Source: DAOTTI01 sp034437795 (GTDB lineage Bacteria > Chloroflexota > UBA11872 > UBA12225). Taken from it: a DNA stretch of 40,150 nucleotides. Below the pieces are notes generated by a model, which saw only the letters and a list, made by a program, of their open reading frames with translations, was not told the DNA's origin and did not search any database. Positions 7,712-14,787 of the stretch are shown in pieces (position 1 is the stretch's first letter; the number at the start of each line of letters is the position of its first letter). The DNA is taken from the NCBI GenBank assembly GCA_034437795.1, contig DAOTTI010000193.1, positions 1 through 40,150 of the forward strand. The letters run 5' to 3'. The position numbers and the translations under genes are program-made.

Positions 7712-8749
7712 ATGGTTGTGCGCATTGGCTTGCTCGGTAGCGGCTTCGTGGCCGAGTTCTACCTCCAGGGGCTGCGGCACTGCTGTGACTGGGAGATCCC
7801 CACCGTCTACTCGCCGAACCAGGAGCATGCCCGCGCCTTTGTGGAGCGGTGGAAGCTGGGCGGCGTGGCGGCCAGCGTGGACGAGGTGCTGAAGCGGGGC
7901 GACATCGACCTGGTGCTGCTGGCCGTGCCCAACGACGTGCACAAGGACCTGGCCATCGCCTGCGCCCGCGCCGGCAAGAACGTGGTCTGCACCAAGCCCC
8001 TGGCGCGCACGGCGGCGGAGGCGAAGGAGATGCTCGAGGCCGTGGATGGCGCGGGCGTGATGCATGGCTACGCGGAGACGGAGGTCTTCAGCCCGGCGGT
8101 AGTCAAGGCGCGGGAGTTCATCGAGCGGGGCGGCATCGGCAAGGTGCTGACCGTGCGCTCGCGCGAGGCGCACGCGGGGCCGCACATGCCCTGGTTCTGG
8201 GACAAGCGGCGGGCCGGCGGCGGGGCGCTGCTGGACATGGGCTGCCACACTATCGAGGCGGCGCGCTACTTCATCGGCAAGGAGGTGCCGGTGGTGGAGG
8301 TCATCGCCTGGGGCGACCGCCTCTACCACCACGAGCGGACGGAGGCGGAGGACAGCGCCGTGCTGCTGATGCGCTTTGCGGACGGGCAGCTGGGGCAGGC
8401 GGAGCTGAGCTGGATCGCCCGCGGGGGCCTAGACCTGCGCAACGAGGTGTACGGCACCGAGGGGACGATCTTCACCGACGTCACCCGCAGCACGCCGATC
8501 ACCGTCTTCTCGCGGCCGGGAGCCGGCTACGTGGTGGAGAAGGCGGAGTCGGAGACGGGCTGGCTCTTCCCGCCGGTGGATGAAGCCTGGATCTACGGCT
8601 ACGCCGGCGAGATGCGCCACTTCCTGGAGTGCGTCGCCACCGGCCACGCGCCCCGAGAGACCTTCCGCGACGGGTACGTCGTCAACGTCATCCTCGACGC
8701 CGCCTACCGCTCGATGGAGACGAAGCGCTGGGAGCCGGTGCGCCTGTAG
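7712..8749 (+). CDS. Gfo/Idh/MocA family NAD(P)-dependent oxidoreductase
   Basis: This 345-residue protein starts at ATG 7712 with AAGGAGG 5 nt upstream. Residues 4-20 (IGLLGSGFVAEFYLQGL) form the Rossmann dinucleotide loop, and VLLAVPNDVHKDLAIACARAGK with CTKPLARTAAEA is the conserved cofactor/substrate loop carrying the catalytic Lys (usually EKP, here TKP). GGALLDMGCHTIEAARYFIG supplies the C-terminal domain Asp and His typical of the family. The family oxidises or reduces sugars, inositols and sugar acids. Next to it are a GntR/FCD regulator, two sugar-binding lipoproteins, an RraA-like protein and RpiB, so a sugar or uronate dehydrogenase role is likely. The substrate is not known. Confidence 0.92.
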   Translation: MVVRIGLLGSGFVAEFYLQGLRHCCDWEIPTVYSPNQEHARAFVERWKLGGVAASVDEVLKRGDIDLVLLAVPNDVHKDLAIACARAGKNVVCTKPLARTAAEAKEMLEAVDGAGVMHGYAETEVFSPAVVKAREFIERGGIGKVLTVRSREAHAGPHMPWFWDKRRAGGGALLDMGCHTIEAARYFIGKEVPVVEVIAWGDRLYHHERTEAEDSAVLLMRFADGQLGQAELSWIARGGLDLRNEVYGTEGTIFTDVTRSTPITVFSRPGAGYVVEKAESETGWLFPPVDEAWIYGYAGEMRHFLECVATGHAPRETFRDGYVVNVILDAAYRSMETKRWEPVRL

Positions 8750-8757
8750 CCCCGACG

Positions 8758-8791
8758 GAGTAGCGAGTAGCGAGTGGCGAGTAGCGAGTGG
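8758..8791 (+). repeat. GAGTAGCG repeat block (family B), 3' of the Gfo/Idh/MocA gene
   Basis: Four tandem units of GAGTAGC or GAGTGGC begin 9 nt after the TAG stop and read in the same direction as the gene. Confidence 0.85.
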
Positions 8792-8912
8792 GGCGTGCGT
8801 CTGGGCGTAGGGGTGGATGCCGGGAGCGCCGGCGAGGCGGGCGATGGGCGGCGGTGGGTTGACGGATCCAGATGGTGGGGGCAAAGCAGCCGGATGTGGA
8901 GAGGGCTGCGGA

Positions 8913-9048
8913 CCTCACCCCCTTCGGCCGGGGCCGCGCCGCACCCCTGCCCCACCCTGCCCCGCCGTGCGGCTGGGCCCCGCGGGGAGGGAGGAGAGAC
9001 CTCACCCCCTGGCCCCCTCTCCGACACGGAGAGGGGGAACGAGGGCCG
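8913..9048. repeat. Family A dispersed repeats in a 400-bp spacer
   Basis: The unit CCTCACCCCCTTCGGCCGGG (8916 region) is followed by a GC-rich stretch. A standard CTCACCCCCTGGCCCCCTCT then follows at 9001-9020 with the inverted repeat CTCTCCgacacGGAGAG. The remainder of 8792-9119 holds no gene that I can support. Confidence 0.7.
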
Positions 9049-9119
9049 TAGGTGTGCCGTCTGCGGACCTTTTGCGCGTGCCCGACGCAGGATGCAGACT
9101 CGACAAGCGGGCGCGAAGG

Positions 9120-9138
9120 TCGTATGATGACCATACGA
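9120..9138. promoter_or_regulatory. Perfect 7-bp inverted repeat, candidate GntR operator
   Basis: TCGTATGATGACCATACGA consists of 7-bp perfect arms (TCGTATG and CATACGA) around a 5-bp centre, 12 nt upstream of the GntR start. FCD-type GntR dimers usually bind short palindromes containing GT and AC half-sites near their own genes, so autoregulation is a reasonable inference. I saw no second copy in the window. Confidence 0.5.
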
Positions 9139-9149
9139 ATTGAGCGTGG

Positions 9150-9974
9150 ATGGCGGCGAGCGCACGCGGATCTGACGGCCGGTGCGGCGGTGACCCGATG
9201 CTGGAGACGACGCGAGCCCTGATCTCGCCGGCGCCGAGCGAGGCGCGGTGGCCGGCGACCCCACCGGCGCAACCGCAGCGCCTGCACGAATACGTGGTGC
9301 AGCACCTGGTGCGCCAGATTGCAAGCGGGATGGCGCCGCCCGGCACGCCCCTACCCACGGAGCCGGAGCTAGCGCAGCAGTTCGGCGTGAGCCGCACCGT
9401 GGTGCGTGAGGCGATCCGCGTGCTGGTGGCCAAGGGGCTGGTGTCCGTGCGGCAGGGCAGCGGGATGCGGGTGGAACGGCCGGAGCGCTGGAACTACCTT
9501 GACCCGCTGGTGGTGTACGCAGCGGTGCAATCCGGCCAGGATGGCCTGCTGGACGAACTGATCGAGACGCGCCGCATCCTGGAGGTGGAGGTGGCCGCGC
9601 TGGCGGCGGCGCGGCGCACGGACGCGGACCTGGAGGCCATGCGCGGCATCCTGGCCAGGATGGGCAGGGCCGTCCACGATCCGGCGGCCTACGCCGACCT
9701 GGATAACGCCTTTCACGACGCCATCCTGGCCGCGACGCGCAACCGGCTACTGCGGGAGGCGCTGCGCCCAATCACCGACGCGCTGCAGCGCGGGCGGGCC
9801 ATCGCCGCGCGGCGCGCTGGCGTGGCCGAGCGCTCGCTGGCCAGCCACCTGGCCATCTTCAGCGCCATCGAGCGGGGCGACGCGGCCACGGCGCGGGAGG
9901 CGATGCGCCGGCATATCCTGGAGTTCGAGCAGGACGTGAGGGCGGGATTGCAGCGAGGGACGAGTAGCGAGTAG
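9150..9974 (+). CDS. GntR family transcriptional regulator, FadR/FCD subfamily
   Basis: This 274-residue repressor-type protein has a winged helix at about residues 45-110 (HEYVVQHLVRQIASG, then LPTEPELAQQFGVSRTVVRE and AIRVLVAKGLVSVRQGSGM). An all-helical FCD ligand-binding domain follows (ELIETRRILEVEVAALAAAR, then NAFHDAILAATRN, and HLAIFSAIERGD). The Asp/His set of FCD domains that holds a metal and a carboxylate ligand seems present. FCD regulators often sense organic or sugar acids, which matches the neighbouring genes. ATG 9150 lacks a good Shine-Dalgarno and ATG 9198 (MLETTRALISP) is an alternative. The last four codons and the TAG stop are made by a GAGTAGC repeat. Confidence 0.92.
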   Translation: MAASARGSDGRCGGDPMLETTRALISPAPSEARWPATPPAQPQRLHEYVVQHLVRQIASGMAPPGTPLPTEPELAQQFGVSRTVVREAIRVLVAKGLVSVRQGSGMRVERPERWNYLDPLVVYAAVQSGQDGLLDELIETRRILEVEVAALAAARRTDADLEAMRGILARMGRAVHDPAAYADLDNAFHDAILAATRNRLLREALRPITDALQRGRAIAARRAGVAERSLASHLAIFSAIERGDAATAREAMRRHILEFEQDVRAGLQRGTSSE

Positions 9975-9985
9975 CGAGTAGCGAG
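9961..9985 (+). repeat. GAGTAGCG repeat block (family B) supplying the GntR stop codon
   Basis: Three tandem CGAGTAG units span the end of the GntR gene. The TAG at 9972-9974 lies within the second unit, and the encoded C-terminus TSSE derives from the repeat. Confidence 0.85.
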
Positions 9986-10008
9986 CGGTCTGCAAGCAGC
10001 CGAGGAGG
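9983..10008 (+). repeat. 26-bp leader repeat, copy 1 (before the first sugar-binding lipoprotein)
   Basis: It begins GAGCGGTCTGCAAGCAGCCG and ends GAGGAGG. It is identical to 11628-11653, which lies directly before the second binding-protein gene. It includes the small dyad CTGCaaGCAG and a Shine-Dalgarno. Here the Shine-Dalgarno faces ATG 10016, which opens only a 9-codon ORF ending at TAG 10043-10045. Confidence 0.8.
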
Positions 10009-10054
10009 ACACAGGGATGGGAATGACGACAAGGCACATGGGGTAGAGGGGCAG

Positions 10055-10138
10055 ACGAGGCAGGTAACGCAGACGAAGATGACGCAGGAAAACCAGACGA
10101 TGCAGATGAAGCAGATGATGCAGATGAAGCAGACGAGG
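10055..10138 (+). repeat. Degenerate GCAGATGAA tandem repeat overlapping the start of a binding-protein gene
   Basis: Units such as GCAGATGAA, GCAGATGAT and GCAGACGA(G) are tandemly arrayed over about 80 bp and run into the coding sequence. They give a run of Met/Gln/Lys (MQMKQMMQMKQ). Several in-frame ATG codons (10079, 10100, 10106, 10115, 10118, 10124) make the start ambiguous. Confidence 0.75.
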
Positions 10139-11452
10139 CGGCAGTGGCTGGAGCGTTCTGGCGCGCTTGCCGGCATGGCTGGCCTGGCAGGGGCCACGGC
10201 CTGCGGCCCGGGCAGACAGCCTGCCAGCGGCGCTGCGGAGACGCAAGCGCCGGTAGAGATCTACTTCACGCTCCCGGCGTCCCCGGGGCTGGAGGCGGAC
10301 CTCTACACGGGGTTCATCCACGACTTCGAGGCGCGCCAGAACAAGATCAAGGTCCGCTATACGTTTGAGCCCGTCTTTGGCGACTACCCGGCCAAGCTCA
10401 AGGCGCTCCTCGCGGCCGACACCTGGCCAGACATCGCGCACCAGCACCTGAGCGTGGTGCAGGACTTTGCCCATTCCGGCGCGCTGGCCGAACTCAAGCC
10501 GTACATGAACCGCGACCGGATCAGTGAGAAGGAGTTTATCCCCGCGCTGATTACCGAATTCACCTATCGCGGTAAGCTGATGGCCATTCCCAAGGACAGC
10601 GCGGCCTTCGGCATCCATTACAACAAGGACATGTTCGACAAGGCCGGCATCAAATACCCGGACGAGACCTGGACGTGGGACCAGTTTGCCGAGATCTGCC
10701 GGCGGCTCACCAAGCCGGAACAGAACCAGTTCGCCATCACCTTTGTCCAGCCGGCGCCGAACAGCGAGCAGTGGGAGGCGGTGCTCAAGTCCTTTGGCGG
10801 GGGCTGGTACACCGCCGACCTCTCGAAGTCCACGATTGATGCCCCCGGCTCAGTGGAGGCGTTGCAGTTCTTCGCGGACCTGGAGTTCCGGCACCGCGTC
10901 ACGCCAACGGCGCACAAGTACCAGTACACCGGTGACGCCTGGCGCGGCGGCGTGGTGGCGATGACCTTTGGCCACCACTCCACCACCTTCTTCCACAAGG
11001 CGGAGAAGCGCGAGTTCAGGTTCGACGTGGTACCCATCCCCAGGGGCCGCGGCGGGAGCTTCGTGGCGGTGGGCGCCTCCGGGTACGCCCTGCCGGCGAA
11101 GGCCAGATACAAGGACCAGGGATGGGAGTTACTCAAGTTCCTGACCAGCAAGGAGGTGCAATCTAAGATCGCCAGCGGCAAGCGCTGGGGGCCATGCCGG
11201 CCAGACTCGCTGGACAATCTGGCTCCTGACGACGGCATCCCCGAGCATTTCCGCGACGTGCACATCGAGCCGCTGCGGGGCCGGGGGAAGGTGCCGGCCT
11301 TACCCTTCGTCTTTCCAGTGGGCCAGCTGGACATCCTGCAGGTCTACAATGAGGAGATCAGAGACCAGCTCTGGGCAGGGAACCGCTCCGCCAAAGAGGC
11401 GGCGACTGCCGCCAAGCCCAAGATCGACGCCATTCTGGCGCGGAGCAGGTAA
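10079..11452 (+). CDS. Sugar ABC transporter solute-binding lipoprotein, family 1 (first copy)
   Basis: The protein is up to 457 residues long. After a repeat-derived Met/Gln/Lys run comes TRRQWLERSGALAGMAGLAG then ATAC, a twin-arginine-like signal with a lipobox Cys, so it is a membrane-anchored extracellular lipoprotein. Family 1 (MalE/UgpB-like) landmarks are IYFTLPASPGLEADL, FIHDFEARQNKIKVRY, DIAHQHLSVVQDFA, LAELKPYMN, PKDSAAFGIHYNKDMFDKAG, ETWTWDQFAEICRRL, and ASGYALPAKARYKDQGWELL near the C-terminus. It presumably binds a sugar, glycoside or sugar derivative. The second copy follows 200 bp later. No permease or ATPase genes accompany either one. Confidence 0.92.
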   Translation: MTQENQTMQMKQMMQMKQTRRQWLERSGALAGMAGLAGATACGPGRQPASGAAETQAPVEIYFTLPASPGLEADLYTGFIHDFEARQNKIKVRYTFEPVFGDYPAKLKALLAADTWPDIAHQHLSVVQDFAHSGALAELKPYMNRDRISEKEFIPALITEFTYRGKLMAIPKDSAAFGIHYNKDMFDKAGIKYPDETWTWDQFAEICRRLTKPEQNQFAITFVQPAPNSEQWEAVLKSFGGGWYTADLSKSTIDAPGSVEALQFFADLEFRHRVTPTAHKYQYTGDAWRGGVVAMTFGHHSTTFFHKAEKREFRFDVVPIPRGRGGSFVAVGASGYALPAKARYKDQGWELLKFLTSKEVQSKIASGKRWGPCRPDSLDNLAPDDGIPEHFRDVHIEPLRGRGKVPALPFVFPVGQLDILQVYNEEIRDQLWAGNRSAKEAATAAKPKIDAILARSR

Positions 11453-11627
11453 GGGGCGCATCTGGCCACGGCATGCCGCTTCCACCCAGCTTGTGACAGG
11501 GAAAGGATATGGCGGATCCACCGTAGGGGGGAAGTGATCGCTGGCACGTTCGCGCCGAGCGAGACCGCCGAGCATCGAAGGGCCGGCCGTGCGAATGGAC
11601 CAGCGTCTCCTTAGAGAGGCAATCTCG

Positions 11628-11653
11628 GAGCGGTCTGCAAGCAGCCGAGGAGG
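11628..11653 (+). repeat. 26-bp leader repeat, copy 2 with functional RBS
   Basis: This copy is identical to 9983-10008. Its terminal GAGGAGGT is correctly spaced (7-8 nt) before ATG 11661, so this copy clearly provides the ribosome binding site of the second binding protein. Confidence 0.8.
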
Positions 11654-11660
11654 TAGAGCC

Positions 11661-12971
11661 ATGCAGGCGATAACGAGACGGCAATGGATACGGAGCGTCG
11701 CGGCGCCGGCGGCCGGCATCCTGGCCGGCGCGTGCGGGCCGGGCGGCCAGACGCCGACCAAGCCGGCCGGCAAGCTGCCGCCGGTGGTGGTCTGGGCGTC
11801 CAACACCGGCCAGGAGGATCTGCCCTACTTCGAGCGCTTCGCCAGGTGGTTCGAGGAGGCCAATCCCGGCACCAAGGTGGACCTGGTGCTGCCCCCGGGC
11901 GAAGGCAGCTACGAGGCCAAGATGATCGCCATGTTTGCCGCCGGCACCTTCCCGGACGTGTTCCATCTCCACTTCACGCGGGTGCGCGAGTTCTGGGCCA
12001 AGGGCACGCTCCAGCCGTTCGACCAGTACATCAAGGCCAGCAAGGCGCCGGTCGACGACTTCATCCCGGGGGTGATGGTGCCCTTCAAGATCCGCGGGCA
12101 GACCTGGGGGCTGCCCCGCGACAACGCCACGGGGGTGATGTACTACAACAAGGAGCTCTTCACCGCCACCGGCGCCAAGGAGCCGGACGCCAACTGGCAG
12201 TGGGACACCACCTTTCTCGAGGCGGCCAAGCGCCTGACCGACCTGAACAAGAAGCAGTTCGGGATCGTCTTCCCGAACGTGACCGGCATTGGCGACCAGC
12301 ACCTGGAGATCTACCGCACCTGGGGGGCGGACTGGTTCGACCCTGAGATGAAGGAGGCCAGGATCAACTCGCCGCAGGCGGTGGAGGCGATGCAGTTCAT
12401 GGTGGACCTGCGCATGAAGCACCGCGTGGCCCCAATGCCGGGGGAGACGCCACCGGGCGACCAGTTCCACAACGGCTGGGCGGCGATGACCAACCAGTGG
12501 CAGGGCTACGTGCTGCGCATCAAGCAGGCCAACGTCTCCTTCAATTGGGACGTCAACCCCCTGTTCAAGGGGCCGCGGGGGGCCAAGGCGGTGAACGTGG
12601 TGGGCTCCACCGGCCACAGCATCCCCAAAGGGGCCAAGAACCCCGAGGCCGGCTTCGCGCTGACGCTCCATCTGGTGAGCGAGCAGGTGCAGAAGGACAT
12701 GATGTCCAAGGGGCGGTGGACGACGCCCCGCAAGTCGTTCCTGAAGTTCGCCCTGCCGTCGGATGGCGTCCCGAGCCGCTACCAGGAGGCGATCATCGAC
12801 CGGCTGCTCCAGTCACAAGGCTACGCCACGGCGGTGGCGCACGCCGACATGAACGCGGTGTGGCAGAAAGAGACGGGGCCGATGTTCGTCGGCGAACGGC
12901 CGGTGAAGGATGCACTGGACGCGGTCAAGGTTCAGTGGGACCGCTTGCTGAAGGAGTTTCCGAGCAGCTGA
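11661..12971 (+). CDS. Sugar ABC transporter solute-binding lipoprotein, family 1 (second copy)
   Basis: This 436-residue protein starts at ATG 11661 because of the upstream GAGGAGGT. The N-terminus has a Tat motif (TRRQWIRS), a hydrophobic stretch and the lipobox LAGAC. Family 1 features are VVVWASNTGQEDLPYFERFA, FPDVFHLHFTRVREFWAKG, LPRDNATGVMYYNKELF, NWQWDTTFLEAAKRL, MQFMVDLRMKHRVAPMPGET and GSTGHSIPKGAKNPEAGFAL. It is a distant paralogue of the preceding lipoprotein, and the two share the YYNKELF/HYNKDMF segment and general layout. The TGA stop lies inside a 14-bp tandem duplication. The RraA-like gene follows 80 bp later. Confidence 0.93.
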   Translation: MQAITRRQWIRSVAAPAAGILAGACGPGGQTPTKPAGKLPPVVVWASNTGQEDLPYFERFARWFEEANPGTKVDLVLPPGEGSYEAKMIAMFAAGTFPDVFHLHFTRVREFWAKGTLQPFDQYIKASKAPVDDFIPGVMVPFKIRGQTWGLPRDNATGVMYYNKELFTATGAKEPDANWQWDTTFLEAAKRLTDLNKKQFGIVFPNVTGIGDQHLEIYRTWGADWFDPEMKEARINSPQAVEAMQFMVDLRMKHRVAPMPGETPPGDQFHNGWAAMTNQWQGYVLRIKQANVSFNWDVNPLFKGPRGAKAVNVVGSTGHSIPKGAKNPEAGFALTLHLVSEQVQKDMMSKGRWTTPRKSFLKFALPSDGVPSRYQEAIIDRLLQSQGYATAVAHADMNAVWQKETGPMFVGERPVKDALDAVKVQWDRLLKEFPSS

Positions 12972-12993
12972 TTAGAAAAAGCTGATTAGAAAA
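12966..12993 (+). repeat. 14-bp exact tandem duplication across a stop codon
   Basis: AGCTGATTAGAAAA occurs twice in tandem (12966-12979, 12980-12993). The first copy contains the TGA stop of the binding-protein gene. The surrounding 12970-13040 is strongly AT/purine-rich, unlike the rest of the window. Confidence 0.85.
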
Positions 12994-13053
12994 ATAAGCT
13001 TGAGAACGAAGAAGGAAGAAAGAAACAATACAAGCCGGAAAAGGAGAGGGGAG

Positions 13054-13812
13054 TTGGTAGCAGATCCATACCTACTGGCGCCGCGGTTTGCCAAATATCT
13101 GCGGGTGACGGACGTGGCCGATGGTCTGGACGCGGTGGGGCGGGCCGATCTGACCTTGATGGACCCTGCCATCCGCCCGCTGTGGTTCGGGATGCGCTTC
13201 TGGGGCCCGGCGGTAACGATGCGGGTGGTGCCGGCCAACCAGCGCCTGCGCCCGATCACCCGTGAGGAGGCGCTGCAGCAGCATGGCATCTGGTTCCGCG
13301 AGCGCGAGCAGCGCCTGGGCGAGTTCGGCCGCAGCCTGCGCCTGCAGGAGCACATCAAGCCCGGCTGCGTCATCGTCACGTCCACCAACGGGGCCCGCGA
13401 GACCGGCTACTGGGGGTCCAACAACAGCATGGCGATGCAGGCCGCCGGCGTGGCCGGCATCGTCACCGAAGGGCAGTGCCGCGACACCGACGAGGTGATC
13501 CTGCAGCGCACGCCGGTGGCCTGCCGCAGCATCGGGCGCACCATCATTCCGGGGCGCGTGGAGCTAGTCGACCTGCAGGTGCCGGTGGGCTGCGGGGGCG
13601 TGCTGGTGCGGCCCGGCGACATCGTGGGCTGCGACTGGGACGGCGTGGTGGTGGTGCCCCTGGAGGTGGCGGAGGACGTGCTCTACTTCGCGGCCAAGAT
13701 CGCCATCGAGGACAAGAAGGGGCGCCGGCGCCTGTACGAGCGCCTGGGCAAGGAGCCGGACGAGACCGTGGACTGGGAGTCCGCGGCGGAATACTATAAG
13801 GACATCCTCTAG
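13054..13812 (+). CDS. RraA-like family protein (aldolase/decarboxylase-type fold)
   Basis: Translation probably starts at TTG 13054, 7 nt after AAGGAG (13041-13046), giving about 252 residues. An in-frame TTG at 13000 has no RBS. RraA-fold features are VTDVADGLDAVGR at residues 18-30, the active-site signature with R143-D144 in GIVTEGQCRDTDEV, and PVGCGGVLVRPGDIVGCDWD then GVVVVPLEVAEDVL at 177-210. The R-D pair after a Gly-rich strand is characteristic of the 4-hydroxy-4-methyl-2-oxoglutarate aldolase-like members of this superfamily, which cleave or decarboxylate keto acids with a divalent metal. With the transport and sugar enzymes around it, a role in sugar-acid breakdown is likely. Confidence 0.88.
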   Translation: MVADPYLLAPRFAKYLRVTDVADGLDAVGRADLTLMDPAIRPLWFGMRFWGPAVTMRVVPANQRLRPITREEALQQHGIWFREREQRLGEFGRSLRLQEHIKPGCVIVTSTNGARETGYWGSNNSMAMQAAGVAGIVTEGQCRDTDEVILQRTPVACRSIGRTIIPGRVELVDLQVPVGCGGVLVRPGDIVGCDWDGVVVVPLEVAEDVLYFAAKIAIEDKKGRRRLYERLGKEPDETVDWESAAEYYKDIL

Positions 13813-14063
13813 GCCCGCTCCCAGCTCGCGGCTGCCGGCCGCGTCCACCAGCCTGGATTTACTCATCAGGGGCGCCCTCACCGCCGCCCGCTTCGCGTCC
13901 CCCGCACTCCAAAAGGGAGAGGGGGCTCTCCGCTGGCCCTGAAGCAGCCAGGCTAGCTGGATCTCCCGGCCGGGTCCGCCGGCTCCGGAGAACGGGGCGG
14001 TGGGCGCCGCGAACTGGGCGAACTGGGAGCTTTGGACGTGAGCACTGAGCACTGGGGACGAGC

Positions 14064-14546
14064 ATGCGTATTGTAGTTGGTGGAGATCACGCCGGCTTTG
14101 TGTTGAAGGGGCCGGTGGTCCGCGCCCTGCGTGAATGGGGGCACGAGGTCCAGGACGTGGGGACGCACAGCCCGGAGCCGGTCGACTTTCCCGACATAGC
14201 CGAGCAGGTCTGTCGCGCCGTGCGGTCTGGCCAGGCGGACCGCGGCGTGATGGTCTGCGGCACCGGGGTGGGGGCGTGTATTGCCGCCAACAAGGTCCCC
14301 GGCATCCGCGCCGCCCTGTGTCACGACGTGTATTCGGCCCACCAGTGCGTGGAGCACGACGACGTGAACGTGCTCTGTCTGGGGGCGCAGATCGTGGGCG
14401 AGACGCTGGCCCTGGAGCTGCTCAAGACCTTTCTGGATGCGCGCCACAGCACGGAGGAGCACTTCCGCCGGCGGGTGGCGAAGCTGGCCGAGCTGGAGCG
14501 CAGGGCGGCGCAGGAGCTGGCCGGTGGACCCCTGAAGGGGAGCTGA
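14064..14546 (+). CDS. rpiB: RpiB/LacA/LacB family sugar-phosphate isomerase
   Basis: This 160-residue protein has the family's usual size. MRIVVGGDHAGFVLK starts the Rossmann-like domain (D8, H9). RGVMVCGTGVGACIAANKVPG carries the catalytic Cys65 and the anion-hole Gly/Thr. HDVYSAHQCVEHDDVNVLCLG has a His (H98) that aligns approximately with the ring-opening His of RpiB. The reaction would be ribose-5-phosphate/ribulose-5-phosphate, allose-6-phosphate or galactose-6-phosphate isomerisation. The upstream 60 bp contain short duplicated words (GCGAACTGG twice, GAGCACT twice) rather than a clear Shine-Dalgarno. The gene belongs functionally with the sugar utilisation group before it. Confidence 0.92.
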   Translation: MRIVVGGDHAGFVLKGPVVRALREWGHEVQDVGTHSPEPVDFPDIAEQVCRAVRSGQADRGVMVCGTGVGACIAANKVPGIRAALCHDVYSAHQCVEHDDVNVLCLGAQIVGETLALELLKTFLDARHSTEEHFRRRVAKLAELERRAAQELAGGPLKGS

Positions 14547-14559
14547 GTTACCGATGCGT

Positions 14560-14754
14560 GGGGGGACCGCATCCCCTGGCCCCCCGCGCCGACGTGGGGA
14601 GGAGCCCTCACCCCCCGGCCCCCTCTCCCGCACGCGGGCGATGGGGGACGAGGGCCAGAGGGTGAGGATTTGGCCCACGGTGGCCGCGCCGTCCCCGCGC
14701 CAACGTGGAGAGGGGGGATGAGCGCCAGAGGGTGAGGATTTGGCCCACGGTGGC
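14560..14754. repeat. Spacer with family A copies and a 31-bp exact direct repeat
   Basis: CCCTCACCCCCCGGCCCCCT with the inverted repeat CTCTCCCGCacgCGGG lies at about 14605-14640. A 31-bp sequence beginning GCCAGAGGGTGAGGATTTGG is present at 14654-14684 and, identically, at 14724-14754 (period 70 bp). No gene is seen. Confidence 0.8.
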
Positions 14755-14787
14755 GGAGCCGCCATGAGGAGATGAGGCGCTACGAGG

